From Lachnospiraceae bacterium (GTDB lineage: Bacteria; Bacillota; Clostridia; Lachnospirales; Lachnospiraceae): a stretch of DNA of 38,440 nucleotides. Below the pieces are notes generated by a model. The model was not told where the DNA came from and made no database searches. It worked only from the letters and a program-made list of their open reading frames with translations. Shown here piece by piece: positions 6,104 through 14,863 of the stretch (positions are counted from its first letter, which is position 1; every line of letters begins with the position of its first letter). The stretch lies in NCBI GenBank assembly GCA_022796475.1, contig JAAWIS010000029.1, forward strand, positions 1-38,440, given 5' to 3'. The position numbers were made by a program, and so were the translations under genes.

Positions 6104-6350
6104 CCGTCAACATTATACCATAAGCGCCAACATACAGCAATAATATACTATTTTTATTTCTATCTTTAGTAGAGCGGCAGTTACTGTTCACACCATGACG
6201 AATCACCACGCTGATTCGTCATGAGCCAGTACCGTTATGATGGCAAAGCATATGCCCCATCGCCGCCAGGCGACTTTAAACGGGCATATGCAATTACTGT
6301 TGATGGCACTAAAGGAGACTCTTCTGTTTTATAATCACTGTTCTGCTGCG
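6104..6350. repeat. Intergenic composite of nested hairpins; probable element boundary
   Basis: No gene is visible. Two inverted repeats stand out: ATGACGAATCA (6195..6205) with TGATTCGTCAT (6212..6222), and GCATATGCCC (6248..6257) with GGGCATATGC (6281..6290), the latter enclosing TCGCC-GCCA-GGCGA. Short direct repeats of the type AGTTACTGTT/AATTACTGTT flank them (around 6179 and 6291). This resembles a dispersed intergenic repeat. Because the integrase ends just left of it and an intact host operon begins right of it, the attachment site probably lies here. The core cannot be defined without the other end of the element. Confidence 0.6.
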
Positions 6351-7013
6351 TTAAAAATGTAATTCCCGTATATTCTTAAGGGTTTCCCCATATGGCCTGC
6401 CTTTTCCAAACAGCAACGTAGTGCCCAGCACAAAACCTTTTACGCCTTTCGGCGCATATTCTAAAATCTTATCTGCACTGCAGGCCCCGTCCCAATAAAT
6501 CTCAAAATCCATATCTTCTTTTATGGATAGGAGCTTGGTGATCTTTTTTCCCACATAGGGAAGATACATCTGGCCTGCATTTCCCGGATTTACTGACATC
6601 ACCAGAACCTTCTTTACAATCCGCAGCATCTCAAGCACCGTTTCTACCGAAGTTCCTGGATTAATGGCAATTCCTGGAATCATTCCTGCATTAATTATTT
6701 TCTGCAGCGTGGTAGACGGGTGATATTCTGCTTCCGGATGAATATATACGGTATCCCCCTGGCGGAGATTTTTTAAAAAAATGCCGATACAATTATTTGG
6801 ATGTTCGATCATTAAATGGACATCCAAAGGTGTTTTCGCTGCACCGGCTATGTAGCGCATGTCATTTAAAGACATGGCAAAATTCGGGACATAGCGACCG
6901 TCCATGATATCAATGTGGAAGGAATCAATTCCCCCTTCCTCCAAATCCTTAACCTCTTTCTCCAAATTGCCGTAATTCGCACACATCATGGAGGCTGTCA
7001 GTTCAAATTCCAT
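6351..7013 (-). CDS. Ribulose-phosphate 3-epimerase-like sugar-phosphate epimerase
   Basis: The 220-residue TIM-barrel protein follows the RPE pattern: HIDIMDG at residues 33-39 (metal ligands His33 and Asp35), LDVHLMIEHP, the phosphate-binding VNPGNAGQMYLP and a late WDG aspartate. It departs from housekeeping RPE (the early aspartate region reads CANYGN, and WDGAC replaces the usual DGG), so it is a paralogue with a specialised substrate. The start is taken at ATG 7013 behind TGAGGTG. It is the last gene of the glycan operon, beside a HAD phosphatase. It may supply a xylulose- or related ketose-phosphate precursor; the substrate is inferred. Confidence 0.82.
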   Translation of the reverse strand: MEFELTASMMCANYGNLEKEVKDLEEGGIDSFHIDIMDGRYVPNFAMSLNDMRYIAGAAKTPLDVHLMIEHPNNCIGIFLKNLRQGDTVYIHPEAEYHPSTTLQKIINAGMIPGIAINPGTSVETVLEMLRIVKKVLVMSVNPGNAGQMYLPYVGKKITKLLSIKEDMDFEIYWDGACSADKILEYAPKGVKGFVLGTTLLFGKGRPYGETLKNIRELHF

Positions 7014-7026
7014 ATTTAGCACCTCA

Positions 7027-7398
7027 TTATTTTTCTCTTATTATTTGTGGAAGGCGAAACCGATCCCGATCTATATTCAGCGCTACTGCCATATCAAGTC
7101 CGGAGGGTTTTCTGTCATTCACCACAATCCGCTCTCCCATAGGCATACCAAATAAAATATCATCAAACCGGATCGAATGGCAGCGGAGAAATTTCATAGT
7201 TTTCTCCCGATCTGCTTCCAGGCGTGAAGTAAGAATCAGTATCCTGTCCTCCTTTGGCAGCTTATCCAGATAATCTTTCGCTTCTTTGAAAAGGGTATCC
7301 TCACCATCTGTTTTATAGCCATTATGTTTTAAAATTGTTCCATCCAAATCAAAGATCCATGTTTTTGGAAGGGTTGACAGTATTAATTTTTCCTCCAT
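7027..7398 (-). CDS. HAD-family phosphatase, capsule-biosynthesis type
   Basis: This 123-residue protein has HAD motif I (FDLDGTIL, residues ~16-23), motif II (LILTSR) and a C-terminal motif with NDRKPSGLDMAV. The short length and the Lys-Asn-Gly cap region resemble HAD phosphatases of capsule loci. It likely dephosphorylates a sugar phosphate made in this operon. The start ATG follows GGGAGGAATTTCA and overlaps the end of the upstream gene by 16 bp, so translation is coupled. Confidence 0.78.
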   Translation of the reverse strand: MEEKLILSTLPKTWIFDLDGTILKHNGYKTDGEDTLFKEAKDYLDKLPKEDRILILTSRLEADREKTMKFLRCHSIRFDDILFGMPMGERIVVNDRKPSGLDMAVALNIDRDRFRLPQIIREK

Positions 7399-8621
7399 TG
7401 AAATTCCTCCCTAACTGCTATATTTTCCCATCCCTCTATGCGGTACATATCAATCGCCTTCCACTTTGTATCGCAATAATAGTAGTCTGGATACAGAGCA
7501 ATCTTGCGGCAGGAAGCTTCCCGAATTACGTCGCAGAGTCCGCTTCGGATTCCAATAAACGTGCCTGCCCGTTCCGCCACAGACTGGATTTCCGTAATAG
7601 CCGGGCTGATTGGATGAGTTCCCGGTAACGGAAGCTCATTGCCAGCTATATTGGTATAGCAAGTAAAACCTTTCTTTTGGTAAAAATCAATTATCTGCAT
7701 CCAGATCTCTTTCTTTAACGCAGTGACAGATTTTGCATAAGGAGAAAGAATCACCGATTTTCCCGGCTCAATCTGCTCTAACTGGTTATACTGGCTCAGT
7801 TTGATTGGCCGGAACGGTTTTGTGGAAATAGGCAAACCGAATACCCCGCAGCGGTAAATGGTTTCTAATGGAATCGGCTTAACATACAAAACCCGTGAAA
7901 GATTTACCACATACGGCCTGTCCTGATGGGGAATAAATGTATCTTTGTCCTCTGTAAACAAAGCAGCCTGGATGATTTCATCCATATCTTTCTGAGAAAA
8001 CACCTCTATATCATAAGAGCCAAACAAGGAAACCACCTGACCGCATGAAGCCCCAATTACTCCAATTACACATTTTTTTATATTCCGCTTCTGCATCAAA
8101 TAAGGAAGGTATGACATTGCAAAATAGATATCGCCCAATGCTGAAAACGGACACAAGATTTTAAAGCAGTCCGGATGATTTTGCTCTAATCGGCGCAGAA
8201 GCAGAACTCCCCGTTCCACTCTTTGACGCCTTCGGGCAAGTGTATCCGGAGAAAGGGAATATTCTGCATAGCTATTATAGTCTACCAATTTCCGTACTTG
8301 ACCACGATATCCCATCCGATTTAGCTGATCTGCCATGGCTGCATAGGCACGGGCAGCAATACACACGATAGTCTGTTCCGGCAGTTCTTCCAAAAGGCTT
8401 TTTGGAGAAATAATTTTTATCCCGCGGTAATTATTATTATGCTTTGCTGTATTATTGTCCAAAATGGCTGCTGCCAAAAATCCCTTCGCCATCAGTAAAT
8501 CGGCTAATTCTTCTGTAGCATTGCAGTGACCGAAAAGATAAATTTTCTTCTCTTGAATCTGATGCTCCTGGAGCAGTCGATTCAGATTTTCTTCCATTTC
8601 TTTGTAGTGTATTTGATCCAT
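7383..8621 (-). CDS. Putative GT9-like glycosyltransferase with N-terminal Rossmann-like domain (copy B)
   Basis: The first ~115 of 412 residues form the Rossmann-like domain that recurs in this locus (KIYLFGHCNATEELADLL, ILDNN, GIKIISPKSLLEEL, IVCIAARAY). The rest resembles a GT-B transferase of the heptosyltransferase (GT9) type: a first half with ALGDIYFAMSYLPYL, then VILSPYAKSV and FIGIRSGLCDVI, where the donor site is expected. It is paralogous to the gene at 13070..14353 (shared FIGIRSG-CDVI). Both copies follow a small FSDK protein. Donor and acceptor are unknown. Confidence 0.7.
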   Translation of the reverse strand: MDQIHYKEMEENLNRLLQEHQIQEKKIYLFGHCNATEELADLLMAKGFLAAAILDNNTAKHNNNYRGIKIISPKSLLEELPEQTIVCIAARAYAAMADQLNRMGYRGQVRKLVDYNSYAEYSLSPDTLARRRQRVERGVLLLRRLEQNHPDCFKILCPFSALGDIYFAMSYLPYLMQKRNIKKCVIGVIGASCGQVVSLFGSYDIEVFSQKDMDEIIQAALFTEDKDTFIPHQDRPYVVNLSRVLYVKPIPLETIYRCGVFGLPISTKPFRPIKLSQYNQLEQIEPGKSVILSPYAKSVTALKKEIWMQIIDFYQKKGFTCYTNIAGNELPLPGTHPISPAITEIQSVAERAGTFIGIRSGLCDVIREASCRKIALYPDYYYCDTKWKAIDMYRIEGWENIAVREEFQWRKN

Positions 8622-8630
8622 TGTCTAATC

Positions 8631-9062
8631 CTATGCTAATATTGATTTCAATACTTCATCTAAGTCAAGCAATCCCGTATCACAAAAATTAAATAATGTT
8701 CCAAACGTATTGCTATTTGAAAGGACCAGGAATTTATCAGAAAATTCATATGTATGATATAAGTTAACCAAAGCCAGACTTTCTTCATCCTCTATTTTTT
8801 TATAAGTAAAACTTGAATGTTTATCCCATTCAACTGTTGATAAAACCAATATCTTTTGATCGATATTATTCACAATATCTGGCTTCTCAAATTTATTCAT
8901 TATAGTAATTGCTTCTTTCTCTTCCAGTTGAATTAAAACTATTTTATCATAAACGTCTATCATAGACTGTAACTTACACAATCCTATATCATGTATTCTG
9001 CTATCCTCTGCTTTTGCAGTCCTTTCCATACCGCTACATTCTTCCATAACGCATTTTTCCAA
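8631..9062 (-). CDS. Small FSDK-motif protein (copy B), unknown function
   Basis: The frame is up to 143 residues from a TTG at 9062; ATG 9047 or a later ATG is also possible, since no strong ribosome binding site decides it. The C-terminal part (VNLYHTYEFSDKFLVLSN, then GTLFNFCDTGLLDLDEVL) matches the protein at 14408..14863 in the LYxxYxFSDK core. Both sit directly upstream of a GT9-like gene, so they probably act with that enzyme. The N-terminal part has two beta-alpha units (DKIVLIQLEE, QKILVLSTVEW). I do not recognise a named family. Confidence 0.62.
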   Translation of the reverse strand: MEKCVMEECSGMERTAKAEDSRIHDIGLCKLQSMIDVYDKIVLIQLEEKEAITIMNKFEKPDIVNNIDQKILVLSTVEWDKHSSFTYKKIEDEESLALVNLYHTYEFSDKFLVLSNSNTFGTLFNFCDTGLLDLDEVLKSILA

Positions 9063-9074
9063 TTCAATTTTTTC

Positions 9075-10088
9075 TTATTTTCTCTTATCCTTTACGCTGA
9101 AACTGATATCCCATTTATTTTGTATAAACAGATCTGGATGGATAAGAAATCCCATAAGCTTTACCTTATTTTGAAAACAAATCTTCTTATTTTTCAAATA
9201 TGCATATAAATATTTCCAGCTACATCGATAAGCATTCCTTTTCGCCTTATCATTGTCTTCAAATTCTGATATTGCATAATGCATAATGCAAAGGGGCTCT
9301 ATGCGTGCTATCACCACAGAGGCAAACTCGAAATCCTTCTGCTTAAAATATCGAATCTGCTCCTCATGAGCGACTATTTCATCTTGAAAATGAATACTAT
9401 AACCTCGCCTTGTTATGCTGTTTCCGCTCTCTCGATAGCAATATAATTTTTCTGATATTACACATATCTTTTTCGCATGTTGAAAACATTTGTATGTAAA
9501 AAATTGGTCTTCATACATCCGCCCTTCAGGAAATTTAAGACCAGATACCAATTCCCTTTTATACAGTTTATTCCAAACAACCGTATATACCACAGACGCA
9601 TAGACTGAAGATTCTGAATATAGTTCCATCAACGCCTGTTTCCCAGTTAACACCTTATTATCATCTAATAGTGGATCCTTATGGAGCGGGAAACAGTCAT
9701 TGGTAACATTGGCATAACTGCATTGAGCCATATCTGCATGATTCTGTTTGATCCCCTCATACAAGCATTCAATAAATGTCTGATCCACCCAATCGTCAGA
9801 GTCAATAAAGGAAATATACACACCTTTGGCAAAATCCATCCCTGTATTTCTAGCCTCTGAAAGTCCTCCATTTTCTCTCTTATGGATTACTTTTAAACGT
9901 GAATGCTTTTCTGCATACTCATCACAAATACGCCCGCTAAAATCTGTTGAACAGTCATCAACACAAATCACTTCGATATTCGAATATGTTTGTCCAAGAA
10001 TACTGTCTAAGCATTTTCGAATATATCGTTCAACATTATAAACCGGGACAATTACGCTAATTAAATCTTCTTGTTTACTCTGTTTCAT
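9075..10088 (-). CDS. Family 2 glycosyltransferase
   Basis: This 337-residue GT-A protein has the GT2 signature: ISVIVPVYNVERYIRKCLDS at the N-terminus, VDDCSTDFS, NGGLSEARNTGMDFAKG and the metal-binding FIDSDDWVD (residues ~90-98). The C-terminal ~130 residues are helical and basic. It most likely adds one sugar of the glycan. The start follows GAGGAATTGTTAA and overlaps the upstream Rossmann-like gene by 14 bp. Confidence 0.88.
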   Translation of the reverse strand: MKQSKQEDLISVIVPVYNVERYIRKCLDSILGQTYSNIEVICVDDCSTDFSGRICDEYAEKHSRLKVIHKRENGGLSEARNTGMDFAKGVYISFIDSDDWVDQTFIECLYEGIKQNHADMAQCSYANVTNDCFPLHKDPLLDDNKVLTGKQALMELYSESSVYASVVYTVVWNKLYKRELVSGLKFPEGRMYEDQFFTYKCFQHAKKICVISEKLYCYRESGNSITRRGYSIHFQDEIVAHEEQIRYFKQKDFEFASVVIARIEPLCIMHYAISEFEDNDKAKRNAYRCSWKYLYAYLKNKKICFQNKVKLMGFLIHPDLFIQNKWDISFSVKDKRK

Positions 10089-10566
10089 TTAACAATTCCT
10101 CAAGGCTCCAGACAGGACACATAAACCCTTCTTTCAGCATATTACTTAAGTGTTCATCTTTGTTATACATAGTTAATATCACTACATCAGGAGCATTTAA
10201 TTTTAATGCCTTTTCTAATTGATATACCGGAATAATAGCTGATATCTGATCTGCATTTTGATCAATTCCATATAACACATCGATACTTTTATATAGTTCT
10301 AACTTTTCCAAAAGGCGCTGCCCTAATTCTCCCATTCCGTAAATTACAGCCGTTTGATATCCTTTTTCTGTCAGTATCTTACCAAAATCTTTTTTACATA
10401 GTTCCAGACGCAGCCACTTATTCGCTGTAGCATATAGCCGCTGCATCCGCTTTAAGTTTTTCTTATGTTCCAATGCTTCTTTCTTTTTTATTGTTAAATT
10501 GATATACAATAGAAAAGACACGAAAAGCAATCCCATTGCTTTCCTATCCATCTTCTTTTTTCCCAT
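10075..10566 (-). CDS. Stand-alone Rossmann-like domain protein
   Basis: Of 163 residues, the first ~30 include a hydrophobic helix (GLLFVSFLLYINLTI) that may anchor the protein in the membrane, followed by a basic coil. Residues ~60-163 are the recurring Rossmann-like domain: AVIYGMGELGQRLLEKLE, YGIDQNAD, VVILTMYNKDEHLSNML. It resembles the PglD N-terminal/C-methyltransferase C-terminal type of nucleotide-binding fold. No catalytic partner domain is present. The start follows AAAAGGAATCGT. Confidence 0.65.
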   Translation of the reverse strand: MGKKKMDRKAMGLLFVSFLLYINLTIKKKEALEHKKNLKRMQRLYATANKWLRLELCKKDFGKILTEKGYQTAVIYGMGELGQRLLEKLELYKSIDVLYGIDQNADQISAIIPVYQLEKALKLNAPDVVILTMYNKDEHLSNMLKEGFMCPVWSLEELLNETE

Positions 10567-10607
10567 ACGATTCCTTTTCCAGTCTAATGCAATTTCTTTT
10601 TAACTTT

Positions 10608-11753
10608 TTATGATTTTCGTTTCCCTGCTGAAAAATCAACTGCTATGTTATGGATTTTTTTAATTTCCTCCGGAATTGCAATCTTCTGCGGACATCTTTG
10701 GCTGCATTTTCCGCATTGAATACACTTATCTCCTCTTTTTTCTTCCGGTACAAAGGCAAAGTAGTCAATATCAAACCGAGCCATATTTGAAAACATGCAA
10801 AAATCGTTATATCGCTTAAAAATCTGCGGAATATCTACTCCCCTTGGGCACTCGTCCACACAATATCTGCATCCGCTGCACGGTACTACATGATAAGAAT
10901 CAATAATCCCATTCACCTGTGATATTCCTTCTTTTTCACGTTCTGTTAAGGGACGGATATCTTGAACCTGCATATTATTATCACTAAGCTGTTCTTTATT
11001 TCCCATTCCGGATAAGGTAACAGCAACATTTGGCAAAGAAGTCACATATCGGATGGCCCAGGCAGCAGCAGACCAGTCTGGATGAATCTCCTTTAATATC
11101 CGCTCTGCCTCCTTTGGCAGCTGGCTTAACCTACCTCCTCCTACTGGTTCCATAACCATACAAGGAATCTGCTTCTTTTCCAGATATGCGTAACTATCTT
11201 TCACACCAAGGACATCCCAATCGTAATAATTAATCTGAAGCTGAATAAAATCCCAGGCATAGCTTTTTTCAATTGGCGGTAATACATCTGCTGTATCATG
11301 AAATGAAAAGCCAACTTTATTAATTTTTCCTTCCCTTTTCTTTTTTTCTAAAAAATCAAGGACACCCTTTTCATAAATATCATTCCACCGATTTTTATGT
11401 AATCCATGAAGCAGATAAAAGTCAATCCATTCCACCCCAAGACGTTCCAGTTGGATTTGAAAAATCCGTTCCATATCTTCCTGATTTTTACATTCCCATA
11501 CAGGAAGTTTGTCTGCGATAAAAAACTGACTGCGGCTGTATCGCTTTACTAATGCTTCCCGAATCAATACTTCTGATTTTCCGCGAAGATATGGAAAGGC
11601 TGTATCATAATAATTAATCCCGATTTCCATAGACTTGTCTAATAATTCATAAACTTCCTTTGGAAATCCCTCCTGATTCATTGGCAATCTCATTACACCA
11701 AATCCTAAAGGTGATAATTTCATTCCTAGCTGTTTGATATATCTTTGTTCCAT
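10608..11753 (-). CDS. Aldo/keto reductase with two [4Fe-4S] cluster motifs
   Basis: The 381-residue protein has an aldo/keto reductase barrel (residues 1-290; GINYYDTAFPY, FFIADKLP and FYLLHG carry the Asp/Tyr, Lys and His of the usual tetrad). A C-terminal ferredoxin-like extension carries CSGCRYCVDECP and CIQCGKCSQRCP. Such fused reductases are common in clostridia. Here it is 9 bp downstream of a radical SAM gene, which suggests that it supplies electrons or reduces the radical SAM product. The substrate is unknown; a ketosugar or aldehyde intermediate is plausible. Confidence 0.85.
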   Translation of the reverse strand: MEQRYIKQLGMKLSPLGFGVMRLPMNQEGFPKEVYELLDKSMEIGINYYDTAFPYLRGKSEVLIREALVKRYSRSQFFIADKLPVWECKNQEDMERIFQIQLERLGVEWIDFYLLHGLHKNRWNDIYEKGVLDFLEKKKREGKINKVGFSFHDTADVLPPIEKSYAWDFIQLQINYYDWDVLGVKDSYAYLEKKQIPCMVMEPVGGGRLSQLPKEAERILKEIHPDWSAAAWAIRYVTSLPNVAVTLSGMGNKEQLSDNNMQVQDIRPLTEREKEGISQVNGIIDSYHVVPCSGCRYCVDECPRGVDIPQIFKRYNDFCMFSNMARFDIDYFAFVPEEKRGDKCIQCGKCSQRCPQKIAIPEEIKKIHNIAVDFSAGKRKS

Positions 11754-11762
11754 TATCTTCTC

Positions 11763-12971
11763 CTAAATATACTCCTCTATCTTTTTACTACTTGCTTTCC
11801 ATTCCGAATGACTCCCCCAATGTTTCAGATCACAATAGCGGCAAAACGGTACGTATTGACAAGTAAATTCTGAAATATCCCGCCAGCTTTCAATTTGATA
11901 AATATCTAAAGAATCATTTTCCTGAAGAGTTAAATTTTGCTGAAAGGCCTGGTTAAAAATATCACTATGGGCCGCAATTGGGCACATATATAAACGCCCT
12001 TTCTTTAAAACATTAAACTTATTAAAATAAAGGCAATTTACACAGTAAAATTTATCTACTTTCCCTTCCAGATCCATGGTATGCTTATCTGAAATTTTTT
12101 TAACGCGTAGTGACGTTCCTGCATGAATATTAGAGGACATAAAAATAGAAACACCGTATTCCCTGGCCTTTTTCTCCATCGCCAAATAGTCCAAATTAAT
12201 CGGATAAACCGTCACACTAATATGTACTTTATTTTCTTTGCAAATCTCCCAAAAATTTCCTTCTGATGAATGTTCCAAATCGAGCAGCAGTACGCCATTT
12301 GTTAATATAATCAATTCAGACTCCGGAAATTCCCGTCTGGTAATCTGGATACATTTTATAATATCTTTATGAAGGGTTGGCTCTCCTCCTAAAAGAGTAA
12401 TTGCACCTATTTCATGATCAAATAGCTCTCCCATCCGGATCATATCTTTTTCAAACTGTTCCAGTCCTACATACCATTCCTCTGAAACCTGCGAAAAGTG
12501 ATCACACATCTGACAAGATAAATTGCAGTGATCTGCCAAGCTGATTTCGAAAGTCATCTCCATCTTATTCCTTGGTTTCATCTGATTTGCAATTGCCCGT
12601 TTGTTAAATTCAGACATAATAAAATAGTCGTCAAACCCATTTTCCCGAAACTGTGGTATGATCTTCCCGAAATAACGGTCGGATATTGCAAGAATAATCC
12701 CAACATTTTCCATACCATATATTTCATGCACCAGTTTAACTGCTATCTCACGATAGGTAAGGGGCGGTTCTTCCTCCTTCATAAAAGACACCACATATCC
12801 TTCAATTGCAATCCCACACATATCAAAATATTTTAATAGATATTCCTGATTTTCGTCTTTTCCGTAAATATATAAGCTCTTGTGCCTTCTGCAGAAATCT
12901 ATCATATCTTCTAATTCATAAATGTGAGGCAGTTCATTAATTAAATGAATGCTTCTCCTATCATTTCCCAT
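11763..12971 (-). CDS. Radical SAM enzyme with N-terminal Rossmann-like domain
   Basis: Residues ~30-125 of 402 are the recurring Rossmann-like domain (KSLYIYGKDENQEYLLKYFD). The radical SAM core follows with CNLSCQMC (Cys149, Cys153, Cys156), GGEPTLH at 195 and LTNGVLL. The C-terminus has further cysteines (CVNC, MCP, FCRYCD) fitting a SPASM-like auxiliary cluster. Radical SAM enzymes of this type carry out C-H chemistry. In a glycan locus the likely substrate is a nucleotide sugar or a glycan carrier, but that is inferred. The start follows a strong AGGAGGAGAAG. Confidence 0.82.
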   Translation of the reverse strand: MGNDRRSIHLINELPHIYELEDMIDFCRRHKSLYIYGKDENQEYLLKYFDMCGIAIEGYVVSFMKEEEPPLTYREIAVKLVHEIYGMENVGIILAISDRYFGKIIPQFRENGFDDYFIMSEFNKRAIANQMKPRNKMEMTFEISLADHCNLSCQMCDHFSQVSEEWYVGLEQFEKDMIRMGELFDHEIGAITLLGGEPTLHKDIIKCIQITRREFPESELIILTNGVLLLDLEHSSEGNFWEICKENKVHISVTVYPINLDYLAMEKKAREYGVSIFMSSNIHAGTSLRVKKISDKHTMDLEGKVDKFYCVNCLYFNKFNVLKKGRLYMCPIAAHSDIFNQAFQQNLTLQENDSLDIYQIESWRDISEFTCQYVPFCRYCDLKHWGSHSEWKASSKKIEEYI

Positions 12972-13069
12972 AATCTTCTCCTCCTAGTAGATGAGTGTAA
13001 GGTTTCTTCTCACAATAGCTAATTCTTACCTGGTTTTATATTTCTGCATTTATCATAAAATGAAAGAAA

Positions 13070-14353
13070 CTAATGCATAATACCGTCCATTACCATTTCA
13101 CACAAAGGTTCATCCGCCTTTTCAAATTGAATTTCCACCGCATCCTTACTTAGTCCCATTCGTTTTAAACTAAAGTACTCATATGTACTGCCATTAAAAA
13201 ACCGTTCTTTTGCATGATATAAGATAACCTTTTTTGCCTCTGCTCCGCTGATCACATCACAAAATCCACTTCGGATTCCTATAAAAAATCCTGCCTTTGC
13301 AATCACTTGCGGAGCAATATCCAGTGAAAACGTAAGCGGAACCGTTCCTTCTATTGCAGGTTCCGTATCCCCGATACTGTTAGTACAGACACTAAATCCG
13401 ACTTGCTCAAGCTTTTCTGCCAAATCAGACCAAAACTGTTTCGGCAGATCTGCCAAGGTATTAGAATACGGCGACAACACCACAGTATTTCCTTCCTGAA
13501 GCCGATTTTTTTTCAGTAATTCTGCTGCTTCCTGATCAACATTCTGAAATACGGGATGTTCAGGCTTGCAAGAATCGGGAAGTTCAAATACAAATTTACG
13601 AAATTGCTCCATAAATTCCAGTCCTTTATACCCCCGAAACCATTCCAGCGGATTTGTGTGAACCTGCTGCCATGAGTCATTTAATAGAATAAGCTTTACT
13701 TTTTCAGGGCAAAGCATATAATACCGGATCAAATAAGAACATTCTGCTTTTTTACTAAGTACTACTACATTTTTAATATTGAATAGCTTGGCCACCTTCT
13801 CGCAAGCTTTGCTGATCACTAAAAAAATATAATCCTTTATGTGATTTTTTTCGATATACTGTTTCCAGAAAGTCCCAATTAAATAAATATCCCCTGTTCC
13901 TGTGTATGGACATGCAAAAACTGGCACATCTCCATATTGATCAATTAGCTTATGATAAATCTTTTTTCCGCGCATCGCCTGTAAAAAGCACTCGGTTAAG
14001 GATTCTTCATAGTACAGTGTCAATATATTTTCTTTTTTGACACAATTATGGTTTAATTGTGCGGCCATTTCACGCCAATAAAGAGAACAAATAAGATACA
14101 GATTCTGAGGATCTGAAATATGTGGTACTTCCTCAACTGATATTACTTGAATGCCACTGCAGTAGGTATTTTGTTTTATTTTATCATTATCTAACACATT
14201 CACCGGATTCAATTGACAGGCCCGTAATATTTGTATCATTTGCCTTGTATTTTCACTGACTCCAAACAAATAAATATTCTTATTTTCAAAGTATCCTTTA
14301 CGGTACAATCGGTGCAATATTTTCTCAACCCGGGCTAATTTGTAATCAAACAT
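13070..14353 (-). CDS. Putative GT9-like glycosyltransferase with N-terminal Rossmann-like domain (copy A)
   Basis: Of 427 residues, ~20-115 form the shared Rossmann-like domain (KNIYLFGVSENTRQMIQILR, VLDND, GIQVISVEEVP). The C-terminal two thirds look GT-B/GT9-like (TGTGDIYLIGTFWKQY, VVLSPYSNTLADLP, FFIGIRSGFCDVI). It shares domain order, length and the FIGIRSG-CDVI motif with the gene at 7383..8621, so they are paralogues. It lies downstream of the small FSDK protein. ATG 14353 follows GAGGGATATTATGC. Confidence 0.7.
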   Translation of the reverse strand: MFDYKLARVEKILHRLYRKGYFENKNIYLFGVSENTRQMIQILRACQLNPVNVLDNDKIKQNTYCSGIQVISVEEVPHISDPQNLYLICSLYWREMAAQLNHNCVKKENILTLYYEESLTECFLQAMRGKKIYHKLIDQYGDVPVFACPYTGTGDIYLIGTFWKQYIEKNHIKDYIFLVISKACEKVAKLFNIKNVVVLSKKAECSYLIRYYMLCPEKVKLILLNDSWQQVHTNPLEWFRGYKGLEFMEQFRKFVFELPDSCKPEHPVFQNVDQEAAELLKKNRLQEGNTVVLSPYSNTLADLPKQFWSDLAEKLEQVGFSVCTNSIGDTEPAIEGTVPLTFSLDIAPQVIAKAGFFIGIRSGFCDVISGAEAKKVILYHAKERFFNGSTYEYFSLKRMGLSKDAVEIQFEKADEPLCEMVMDGIMH

Positions 14354-14407
14354 GCATAATATCCCTCAAATTTTGTGATTAAGTTTTGGATGCTTACGTG
14401 CCAGTTC

Positions 14408-14863
14408 TTAATGTTTTCTATTTGGAACCATTCTTAAGCGGTACAACCCCAAACAAACAGCTTCTTCTTCCTGAACCTGCGTTTCTCTTAAAAGTTTTCC
14501 CAAACGATTATCTTTTGGACAGTCTGTATAAGTAAATACAATCTTATCTGAAAAATTGTAAAAAGAATAATAATCATACAGCCACTTGATTTTTTTCTTA
14601 TCCCATCGGCAAAACCTGACCGGGACTGATTGATTAATTCTTACAGCCCTTTGATACACACTTCTATCATCAAACAAAACAATGGCTTCTTTTGCATATT
14701 TTCGCTCCATATAATGTTTTAAATGTACCAACGCATAATGATCCAGTTTCTCGTTATCATTAACCAGCACAAGTACTACCTTATTTTTATCAATTTGAAA
14801 CCGCAGCCGAAATATATCCCATATTATGGCTCCATGTAAAATGTGTATCATCTCTCTAAGCAT
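14408..14863 (-). CDS. Small FSDK-motif protein (copy A), unknown function
   Basis: This 151-residue protein is basic in its N-terminal half (KVVLVLVNDNEKLDHYALVH, EAIVLFDDRS). Its C-terminal core, YDYYSFYNFSDKIVFTYTD, is matched by the protein at 8631..9062. The start overlaps the upstream SIS gene by eight bases behind GGAGAAG. It precedes the copy-A GT9-like gene as copy B precedes the other. It might be an accessory subunit or chaperone of that enzyme; no family is recognised. Confidence 0.65.
   Translation of the reverse strand: MLREMIHILHGAIIWDIFRLRFQIDKNKVVLVLVNDNEKLDHYALVHLKHYMERKYAKEAIVLFDDRSVYQRAVRINQSVPVRFCRWDKKKIKWLYDYYSFYNFSDKIVFTYTDCPKDNRLGKLLRETQVQEEEAVCLGLYRLRMVPNRKH

Noticed and set aside
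6195-6222. Intrinsic terminator of the glycan operon
   Set aside because: The stem is perfect but no T-run follows on either strand.
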